64,000 bases of DNA from Mytilisepta virgata (lineage: Eukaryota; Mollusca; Bivalvia; Mytilida; Mytilidae). Each line of letters opens with the position of its first letter. The first letter of the stretch is position 1. Below the pieces are notes generated by a model. The model did not search any database, was not told the origin of the DNA, and saw nothing but the letters and a program-made list of their open reading frames with translations. The stretch covers positions 186,001 to 250,000 of the forward strand of contig JAPWFG010000026.1 of the NCBI GenBank assembly GCA_028015205.1, read 5' to 3'. A program made the position numbers and the translations under genes. Positions 55,332 to 64,000 of this stretch are shown piece by piece.

Positions 55332-57368
55332 GCAGACTTTTTTGTATACACCTATTGACAGTTAATGTTCAATCCGGATTTGTCCGGATATTAAACAACT
55401 TCAACTTGGGGTATAGTGGAGTAACAATTAAAGGTCACAATAAACAATAAAGAGCTGAGGGAATGAAAACGTTCAAAGGAAATGCTTTAGTTTGATGATA
55501 GTTTTGAACATATCATTTTTACCTGTAGCTACAAATAATATAAACACATTATTTTAAGTGTTTACGATCATTTAAATATTCCTCGTAAAGTTTCTTTCAC
55601 AATGCCATGTTACAAGGGTCTCAACTGGTTTGTACGTCATGAAAAAGTGTAATTTCAGAATAAATCCGGATTAGACATGTACTGTCTGTCGTTTTATAAT
55701 TATAGGTTACGTTCTACCAAAAGCCCCACTTGAAGCATGGAAAACTGGCCAGACGATCGATGTGCCTGTTATTATAGGTAAAGTTGGTACTTTTGACAGC
55801 ATCAGTGATATATGTTATTACTTTATGACTTAAATTATTCGACACAATATGTGCCAGTCATGAGCTTATAATTCCATTTTAATTTGCATATCATAAAATA
55901 CAAGAATTTCATTGGTCGGAAGGGCAAAATCATAAAAGTTTATACATCGATAAACCCGTATTTGGCAAGTATATTCGTGCGCTTTCTTGATTATTTAAAG
56001 TTTCCAATGAGACATTAAATGTGAAGAATGCTGTAAAAGAATAAATTTTAAGGATGATACTGACAATAGTAGTTACAATTTAATGAGAAATGGTTTAAAA
56101 ATTGACGAAAATTGCGTTTTCAAAAATTCCGCGAAAATTTGCTACACGGACGTCACAGTCAAGATTGCAAAGTAGTATTTGTAAACAACGCAAGTTGGAT
56201 CATCAAACGGAAAAAATCGGACATTGCGTGGATTCTGTACTCTTCAGATTATGTTAAAATCTATCAAAACGTAAGTTTCCTTGTTTTTTCGATTTGTAAA
56301 TGACTTTGGTGACTTTATTCAATTGCCCAGCTGCCAAAAATGGTACCAGATTCAAGATGGATGTCGCCGGAAAAAGGCTAAGTTATATTTTTTTATTTCT
56401 GTTAGGAACAACTTTTCGGTGTTTGAAATGGAATTATAAGGATTAAATACGATTTTGTATGACTTTATTTAGTTTGTGAGTGAGTCGTCCGAGATTACAC
56501 ATTGAAAAACTCATACAAAATCGTATTTAATCCTATATTGTTTGCTTTAAGCCAACACCTTTAAAACGGCTTTCATCAAAAAGCAAACAATTAAAAATAT
56601 TTGGTCAAAATGGTAAACATGTTCTGCTCTTTAACCTGTTTCCTGATCAAGATTTGCATGTAATTTTTCCTATCTTATATGGTTATAGATATTTTACATA
56701 TGAACGGTAACATATATTCAAAGTATGAAACTGTATAAGATTTTCAATTTTACCTTTGTGACTTTTTAGGTACTACGGGTCAAGAAATCGACCAGGTCCC
56801 AGTAACAAAGGACATTGACAGCTGGACATGGCAAACCTATACAGAAAAGGTCAAGGATAGGATGGGTAAATTTCCGGGTTTAAACGTAACAAAAGTGTTA
56901 CAACTGTATCCTTCGGGTGTTGTAACCCCCGAGTACCAGTATACATCAATGGCGTCTGACCTCAGGGTCACCTGTCCAAATAATGAACTTGCAATGCATA
57001 TGAAAACGGCATTTACATCACCAGTTTACAGATATGTTTCACTAGCATCGCCTCGTGTACCAACTTCTATCTTTGAATCACCATTTAAAGCTAAATATGC
57101 AGCACATGGATGGGACTGTTTAGCTTTCTTCGGTACCATTAAATATTATTATACACCTGTAGAATCAGACAACAATCTAACGGAAAATATACGAAGAGAA
57201 ATAACTGGCTTTGCCAAAACTGGTAAACCGACTACAGACATCTGGACTTCCTATCCGGACAGCACCGCCATTGTTGATAGTAAATTTAGCGTCGTTAAAT
57301 CTTACCACAAAGAGCAATGCTCTTTTTGGTCAAGTACAGGATTATACTCTTATGCCTGGATTAACTGA
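53534..57368 (+). CDS. Secreted carboxylesterase/cholinesterase-like hydrolase, gene 2
   Basis: The exons are 53534-54172, 54653-54971, 55706-55777 and 56770-57368. Exon lengths and phases equal those of gene 1, giving 542 aa. A hydrophobic N-terminus (about 17 residues, ending NAWS) is a likely signal peptide. EDCLYLNVWTP, HGGYLNY, the elbow GQSSG with Ser220, Glu349 (GTTGQEID) and His456 (AAHGWDC) are all present, so catalysis is expected. The first exon differs from gene 3 at about eight residues, while introns differ by indels. The start follows AAGGTCATGTTGTAA, a sequence shared with gene 3 and weakly with gene 1. Substrate unknown; xenobiotic, lipid or choline ester hydrolysis are all possible. 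Confidence 0.94.
55298..55330. repeat. T(33) homopolymer in intron 2 of esterase gene 2
   Basis: The run is absent at the matching place in gene 3 (62055-62080), where only short T runs occur. Confidence 0.9.
56106..56458. other. ~350-bp insertion specific to intron 3 of esterase gene 2
   Basis: Gene 3 reads GGTTTAAAAATTGATGGACTT continuously at 62819-62839. Gene 2 has about 350 extra bp between AAAAATTGA and GACTTTATTTAG. The inner right end, AAATACGATTTTGTATGA, is inverted-repeated shortly after (TCATACAAAATCGTATTT). Confidence 0.65.
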
Positions 57369-58020
57369 TAAAATTTCAAACAAATGTTCGTTTTTGTTTT
57401 TACTGAAATTAAAAGAAAAAAAATGATTATAAACAGAGCTTATTAAAGTTATTTCCATAATTGTTCAAAGGAATCACAGAAAGTTTCTTCATTGTGTTAC
57501 TGAAATATCTAAAAAATTAAAGACCTGTATGTTTCTATTTTGAATCAACCTGGCTGACACAGAATACCATGTGAGCTACTGAAATCACTTGAATAGACCC
57601 ATTTATGTCCATAATTTAGGACCAAAATGGCCGATATACTAAACATTTAAAACACCTCTGAAACCACAAGACCCAACAGTCGAGATCCAAATTAACTGTT
57701 TCACAATTGTATGATACAGGGTTCAAGACTTTGAGAATATGAGGACGGTGAATTATTCTACCATAATACCCCCCAACCGACCCCCCCCCCCCCCCCCTCC
57801 GTGTTATTAATTTTCAATTTTTCTAGACGTAAGGTTCATCCTCCTTCAAGCAAAGATAACCTTACCTGTATTTTGCTACCATGTTAAGTCGTATTTTGTT
57901 TTATTACTCACCATGTTTAATTGTTTTTATTTATGATATTTTAGTACATGTTAGTATTGGGTGTTAATATAGAAATGCGCAGTGTACACAATACGTTTAG
58001 TACCCGAATTCACTTTTTCC
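57369..58020. other. 3' flank of esterase gene 2 with C(17) run
   Basis: Matches 63740-64000 at several places (GTTCGTTTTTGTTTTT, ATTATTCTACCATAATACC, TTTTTCTAGACGTA). A C(17) run at 57781-57797 replaces a shorter C-rich stretch in the other copy. There is no clear AATAAA near the stop. Confidence 0.6.
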
Positions 58021-58023
58021 GAA

Positions 58024-58482
58024 GGGCTTCGGTGGCCGAGCGGTCTAGGTAGTTCGTCATGACTACAAGCTGTGTTCAGCTGGGAAACTCCAGTTAACTC
58101 GGGTCTGGCCCCTTACAACATTCTGTTACCCTTGGTGGAGAAAGAGTTGAACTCTTAAGTGAGGTCAAACCAATCACGTATCGTTTCCGTAACGAGGCTA
58201 CTCTCGGGTAGCTACTCGGGTTGCAACTCTTACTGTTCATTTGAAACTAGAGTTAATTTAGTTTCAACAGAACGGAGAGCTATAAACCCCGGAGTAGAGA
58301 AAGAGTTTGACGTGAACACAGCCCTAATGACCACTAGCCGACATTGCTAATTATGGTAGATTGACCGGAGGGAATCACATGTAACAGTGGATTATGATTT
58401 GTCTCCTAACATATACCGCACCAACCGGTATCGCACCCGAAACCATTGGTACACTAGTCCACCGCTCTACCAACGGAGGCTA
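58024..58482. mobile_element. Composite tRNA-like SINE cluster
   Basis: A plus-strand head GGCTTCGGTGGCCGAGCGG resembles the A-box half of a tRNA-Leu/Ser. At 58411-58482 a second, minus-strand tRNA-like head is seen, whose complement has CCTCCGTTGGTAGAGCGG and a B-box-like GGGTGCGATACC. Neither folds as an intact tRNA by eye, so they are SINE remnants rather than tRNA genes. Confidence 0.65.
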
Positions 58483-58796
58483 CACGACAATAAATAAATG
58501 TAATCAATATCTCCACATTGTCATATCCATGGAGTGGGGTCTCCATGATACATACAACATATTCTGACATCTTCATATTAATAAACATAAATTTGTTTTA
58601 AAGAAAAAAGTAGTTCTTATAGGTAATTTTTTAATAATACATATGCAAGATACTGCTCTAGACGAGAATGGCACTAAATATTTAGGATTGTGTTGTTTTC
58701 TAACAAAGCTATAGAGTAGGTGTGTATGAGTACGGGAGAAGGAAGGCTAGAAATTGAGCTCGTCTACTAAAAGGTTAAGACGGTCAATAATTGTTC

Positions 58797-59010
58797 TGCA
58801 GCAGAGCTGTTGTAGTTTTTCTATATTTTGGAGTTCCTCTGGTTGTATATTTCAGAGCTGCTGTAGTTGTTCTCGGTTGCAGAGCTTCCCTAGCTGTTCT
58901 ATATTGCAGTGTTGCTCTAGTTGTTCTATATTGCAGAGCTTCTCTTGTTGTTCTATATTGCAGAGTTGTTCTAGTTGTTCTATATTGCAAAGCTGCTCTA
59001 GTTGTTATAA
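58797..59010. repeat. 27-bp minisatellite
   Basis: The unit TTGTTCTATATTGCAGAG plus CTGCTCTAG and variants occurs in about eight copies. It accounts for the Cys/Ser- and Thr/Arg-repeat frames on both strands. Confidence 0.88.
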
Positions 59011-59344
59011 CTTTATACAGCTTTGTATTAGGTTTAATGTAACCATAAATGTAACAATGAAGCACAGGACCAAAACTGAGCATAGGTAAATAGAACATGT
59101 AGGAAGCAAGTTTTGTCGTGCTTTTATCACTGGCATAGCTGAGCATATACACGGAAGCACGTGTTCCCACATCATTTGATAGAAAAAAAGATAAATACTA
59201 AAGTTGTCTTTTCCTAACGTCGTTAGTGTAATATCAGGCAAAACAAGAAGCTAACAAAACGAATGTTCCTTCATCATTGTTTTGGAACCACGTACCGACT
59301 AGCTGTCAACCGTATATCGCCCAAACTACAAATGAATTAGTGAC

Positions 59345-59610
59345 CGCCCGATTACGTACCCGCCGTACATCGCCCAAAATTGACCGCCCGGCTGCCCGCC
59401 GTACATCATTCAATCTATTCATGACCGCCCCACTGCCCGCCGTACATCATTCAATCTATTCATGACCGCCCCACTGCCCGCCGTACATCATTCAATCTAT
59501 TCATGACCGCCCCACTGCCCGCCGTACATCGCCCACACTATGGACAGCGCCCGACTGCATGCCTACCGTACATCACCAAATCTATTGACCGCCCCACTAA
59601 ATTCATATCA
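59345..59610. repeat. 41-bp minisatellite of ACCGCCC/CCGCCGTACATC units
   Basis: TGACCGCCCCACTGCCCGCC plus GTACATCATTCAATCTATTCA recurs three to four times exactly, with shorter variants at each side. GC-rich against an AT-rich background. Confidence 0.88.
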
Positions 59611-59649
59611 GCAGCGCTGGAGTAAAACATAATACAAAACTGTCCGCAT

Positions 59650-59846
59650 GAAGACATATCACCCTACTGTGACACATTATACTAACTCCGAGCCGACCAG
59701 TCAATCTTTGCTCTTACTCCAATATGCCGCGTGCTTGGCGGAGAAGCAGCAAATGTCAATTTTAATGTCTTTGGTTTGACCCTTCCCGGGATCGAACGCG
59801 CGACCTTCCGCTACCACGAGACCACCGATGCGGTCCAAAACAGAAG
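59650..59846 (-). mobile_element. Truncated tRNA-derived SINE upstream of esterase gene 3
   Basis: Duplicate of 52921-53116 with few differences. It marks the start of the second esterase unit. Confidence 0.85.
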
Positions 59847-60279
59847 AATGAAACAATACACCAATCAGAACTGGATAAAGGATCTGGAACCTTGTTAAAC
59901 CTAAAATAAAATCATGTAATCTATATAGACATATCAATGCGTGAAAAGGTTTTTTGTTATTGTTTCTAATTTATTAAATCAAATTTGTGCCTCGTTTCCC
60001 TTCTTTCAGAAAGTATGTCCACCATTTATCCCATCGTTAGCAATTATCAATTATCTAAAAGGTTGTTTTATTAACTAAATAAATTTTACGAGCAGTTTCT
60101 ACTTAAAAGACCAAAACCTGTAAACATATGATATAACATTATTGTTATAAAAAGTATAGATTAACTACATATAAAACACTTCCGTTGTTTGTTCATAAAC
60201 TTTATCAAGGTCGTTACAACATTATATAATTATTTAAAATATTACCTGTCTTACTAACATTAAAGGTCATGTTGTAAGT

Positions 60280-63200
60280 ATGGCATGGTTTGTGTTGTTG
60301 TATTATTTATTTGGAAGCAATGCGTGGTCCTTCATTCTTGATGGTGGAATTGCCACTGCACCCATTGTGACAACTGATTGCGGCCCAGTAGAAGGAACGA
60401 TAAATTCTTCAGTGTATGTATTTCAAGGGATTCCATATGCTGAGCCACCTCTGATTAATCTACGTTGGAAACCGCCGGTTCCAAAGTCTAAAAATTCAGG
60501 TAATTGTTGGAGCGGAACGTTTAAAGCAGATTCATTTGGAAAAACCTGCACCCAAAGAGGTCTTGTAAACAAGAGCCAGATCATTGGATCCGAAGACTGT
60601 CTTTACCTGAATGTTTGGACCCCTTCTGTTGACAAAAATGCCGATCTTCCTGTCATGGTTTGGATTCATGGTGGATATTTAAATTATCTTAATGGAAACT
60701 GGCCGACATATAGTCCATCGGAGGAACTTGCCAAGAATACGAATATGGTATACGTCAGCATGAATTATCGTCTAAATGCGTTCGGTTTTATGGCTCTAGA
60801 CATTCTGTCAAATGCCTCAGAGAATAAAACGTCCGGGAATTATGGATTCATGGATCAGCTGCTTGCAATGAAATGGGTACAAAATAATATTCGCAATTTT
60901 GGTGGGAATCCAAATTTGGTAGGTATACATGTATATTTTGCAGAAATTAAGCCCACAGTGTACTTTGAAAACAAGATGGTTTGAAGCAAACCATTCAAGA
61001 CGAATTACTACATAATGATCAATGTTTTGGTTGCAATCAGAAGGAATGAAGTTAATTATTAAAAAGAGCTGTGAATTATTTGAAGAATTTCCGTTATTGT
61101 TCACAGGAATTACGTCATAAAGGTCATTCACGTTTTATAGAAATATACTGAATACTATTTCCAATAATTGTTTTATTTTTTATCATACTTAAACAGAAAT
61201 GATAAGAGATATGTGATAAGTGCCAGTATCTGGAAAATTCTGCATGTTACATGTGTTAATTGAGAAAATACACAAGAAGTCATCTTGCAGCCTGTAACCC
61301 GTCAAACCAGCTTCATTTCTTTTAATATTTAGTACAAACTCAAGTCTCTCGCAGTTTGTAAATATGTGTGTGTATTCCAAATATTTCGTGTATTTAAGGT
61401 AACAGTCTTTGGTCAGAGTTCTGGAGGTACCAGTGTCTATGCTCTCCTAGCATCGCCAATGTCAGTTGGGCTTTTTCACAGAGCATGGATGATGAGTGGA
61501 TCTCCTATCCTAAACAAAACAACAGTTGAAGCCTCAAAAGATAATCTAGTATTTTTAAATAACACCGGATGTTCAGATATTAACTGTCTGGTGTTACTTC
61601 CGGCAGCTGATATCATAAGAGCGATTCCATGGGATGTGTTTCCAAACTGGGAGATGGCAGACCTAACCGATTTACCAACCGTCAATTTATTTGACGGAGC
61701 TTTGGCAGTAGTTGATGGTATTCTATAAAAACATATATAATTGCTATTCGATATGCAAAAATTCCTGTCCACGGCCAAACTAAGCCATCTTTTAAAAAAC
61801 AAGTCTTCAAAAGATCATACGGATCAAAATTGTGATGATATGAATATCTTGTAGCCAATTGAATACATAGATGACGTCCATTTAACATTCCGTTTATCTA
61901 TAATGATTTTCATGAAGAAGATCAAAATATTCCAGTCTCGTGTAGACACGAAAATGCCGTCATCTCAGGTTTAATAAATACTTTTGGATAAATAAACAAC
62001 GTACGTGTGTATTGCATTTTTTACTTAACGAACCACATGTCCATCTTAATCTCTTGTTTTCTTTGGCAGACTTTTTTTTTCTATACACCTATTGACAGTT
62101 AATGTTCAATCCGGATTTGTCCGGATATTTGTCCGGATATTAAACAACTTTAAGTGGAGTTAGAATTGAAAGTCACAATATACAATAAAGAGCTGAGGGA
62201 AGGAACACGTTCAAAGGAAATGCTTTAGTTTGATGATTGTTTTGAACCCATCTAGCTACTAATAATATAAACGCATTATTTTAAGTGTTTACGATCACTT
62301 AAACATTCCTCGTAAAGTTTTTTTAAATACCATGTTACAATGTCAGGGAATTAGTCGGTCTCAACTGGTTTGTAACGTCATGAAAATGTTGTGTTATTTC
62401 AGAATAAATCCGGATTGGACATGTACTGTCTGTATTGTTATAATTATAGGTTACGTTCTACCAAAAGCCCCAGTTGAAGCATGGAAAAATGGCCAGACGA
62501 TCGATGTGCCTGTTATTATAGGTAAAGTTTGTACCTTTGACAGCATCAGTGATATGTTATTACTTTATGACCTAAATTATTCGACACAATATGTACCAGT
62601 CTTGAGCTTATAATTCCATTTTAATTTGCATATGATAAAATACAGGAATTTCATTGGTCGGAAGGGCAAAATTATAAAAGTTTATACATCGATAAACCCG
62701 TATTTGGCAAGTATATTCATGCGCTTTCTTGATTATTTAAAGTTTCGAATGAGACATTAAATGTGAAGAGATTTTAAAGATGATACTGACAATAATAGTT
62801 AAAATTTAATGAGACAATGGTTTAAAAATTGATGGACTTTATTTAGTTTGTGAGTGAGTCGGCCGAGTTTACACATCGATAAACAAAATCGTATTTAATC
62901 CTATATTGTTTGCTTTAAAGCCAAAACCTATTAAACGGCTTTTTATCAAAAAGCAAACAATTAAAAATATTTGGTCAAAATGGTTAACATGTTCTGCTGA
63001 TTAACCTGTTTCCTGATCAAGATTTGCATGTAATATTTTCCTATCTTATATGGTTATAGATATTTTACATATGAATGGTAACATATATTCAAAGTATCAA
63101 ACTGTACAAGATTTTCAATTTTACTATTGTGTCTTTTTAGGTACTACAGGCCAAGAAATCGACCAGGTCCCAGTAACAAATGACATTGACAGCTGGACAT

Positions 63201-63739
63201 GGCAAAACTATACAGAAAAGGTCAAGGACAGGATGGGTCAATTTCCCGGTTTAAACGTATCAAAAGTGTTACAACTGTATCCCCCAGGTGTTGTAACCCC
63301 CGAGTACCAGTATACATCAATGGCGTCTGACCTCAGGGCCACCTGTCCAAATGATGAACTTGCAATGCATATGAAAACGGCATTTACATCACCAGTTTAC
63401 AGATATGTTTCATTAGCTTCGCCTCGTGTACCAACTTCTATCTTTGAAGCACCATTTAAAGCTAAATACGCAGCACATGGATGGGACTGTTTAGCTTTCT
63501 TCGGAACCATTAAATATTATTATACACCTGTAGAATCAGACAACAATCTAACGGAAAATATACGAAGAGAAATAACTGCCTTTGCCAAAACTGGTAAACC
63601 GAGTACAGACATCTGGACTTCCTATCCAGACAGCACCGCCATTGTTGATAGTAAATTTGGCGTCGTCAAATCTTACCACAAAGAGCAATGCACTTTTTGG
63701 TCAAATACAGGATTATACTCTTATGCCTGGATAAATTAA
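60280..63739 (+). CDS. Secreted carboxylesterase/cholinesterase-like hydrolase, gene 3
   Basis: The exons are 60280-60918, 61399-61717, 62450-62521 and 63141-63739, again 639, 319, 72 and 599 nt and 542 aa. The signal peptide, EDCLYLNVWTP, HGG, Ser220, Glu349 and His456 are retained. Compared with gene 2 it has FQGIPYAEPP instead of FKGIPYAEPP, and the second exon has LLPAADII in place of SLPAADVI. The four reading-frame-preserving exons and mostly conservative differences imply a functional paralogue. It lies 6746 bp after gene 2 on the same strand, with the 5' flank and SINE duplicated too. Confidence 0.94.
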
Positions 63740-64000
63740 TAAAATTTCAAACAAGTGTTCGTTTTTGTTTTTGCTGAAATTAAAAGAAAAAATAATTATA
63801 AAACAGAGCTTATTTAAGTTATTTCCATAATTATTCAAAGGAATCACAGAAAGTTTTTTCATTGAGAGTATGAGGACTTATATTATGAATTATTCTACCA
63901 TAATACCACCCCCCTCCCGATCATGTTATTACTTTTCAATTTTTCTAGACGTATGGTTCATCCTCTTTCAAGCAAAAATAATCTTACCTGTATTTTGCTA

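Larger units (their letters stand above)
52921..64000 (+). repeat. Tandem segmental duplication carrying esterase genes 2 and 3
   Basis: Unit A is 52921-59649 (about 6.73 kb). Unit B starts at 59650 and runs past the window end. Homology covers the SINE, the promoter region, all exons and introns, and the 3' flank. The unit A sequence after about 57950 has no partner inside the window. Confidence 0.88.

Noticed and set aside
58024..58482. Functional tRNA-Leu/Ser genes
   Set aside because: Box A- and B-like segments exist, but no complete cloverleaf can be drawn by eye; they fit SINE heads.
58754..59170. Cys/Ser-rich 111-aa and Thr/Arg-rich 128-aa frames on opposite strands
   Set aside because: Both are translations of a 27-bp minisatellite.

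Overview
The window looks like nuclear DNA of a bivalve mollusc, most likely a mussel-type genome. This rests on intron-containing animal genes, AT-rich spacer DNA, tRNA-derived SINEs, and dispersed repeats that open with GAGGCT..GCTCACCTGG and close with CCAGGTGAGCTAAAAAT, which I associate with bivalve assemblies. The species assignment is inference; no search was run.

Region 1 (1 to about 7955) is a giant inverted repeat. Two arms of at least 3.7 kb face each other across an 18-bp spacer at 3771-3788, and the left arm runs off the window edge. Each arm carries a CCCTAA/TTAGGG-like block next to the centre and several tracts of a TGCTCATC minisatellite. Each arm also carries the same two-ORF module: a CxxC..CxxC zinc protein of 151 aa and a single-C2H2 protein of 191 aa. 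The two ORFs share a reading frame and are separated by one TAA directly followed by ATG. Just outside the right arm, 7966-8400 is a CpG-rich tandem array of sites resembling NRF1, ETS, CRE and E-box motifs.

Region 2 (9.1-14.0 kb) has a 76-bp tandem repeat and then the first of three carboxylesterase/cholinesterase-like genes (four exons, 542 aa, complete Ser-Glu-His triad). The other two form a recent tandem duplication at 53.5-57.4 kb and 60.3-63.7 kb. All three share exon lengths of 639, 319, 72 and 599 nt and a predicted signal peptide, so they look like a small family of secreted hydrolases.

Region 3 (14-36 kb) is mostly repeat DNA. It holds a GT31-type glycosyltransferase ORF (16.9-17.7 kb, minus strand), a broken CARD plus PC4-like gene (23.55-24.25 kb), an NHL beta-propeller pseudogene (24.4-24.8 kb) and a two-exon NHL-type gene (30.05-34.08 kb). 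The CARD/PC4 remnant is followed by a roughly 65-bp sequence that also lies beside the zinc-finger module in the palindrome, which suggests one family of elements carrying different cargo.

Region 4 (36-53 kb) is a transposable-element graveyard. It contains an 843-bp inverted-repeat element, an apparent solo LTR with a 4-bp target duplication inside an older repeat, a 593-bp tandem duplication, two 3' fragments of one reverse transcriptase family, and several perfect-looking hairpins. There is also an orphan copy of the NHL gene's 5' region that preserves the pre-insertion site of a SINE.

Region 5 (52.9-64 kb) is the duplicated esterase segment, whose left homology boundary coincides with a truncated SINE. 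No rRNA gene, functional tRNA gene or CRISPR array was seen.
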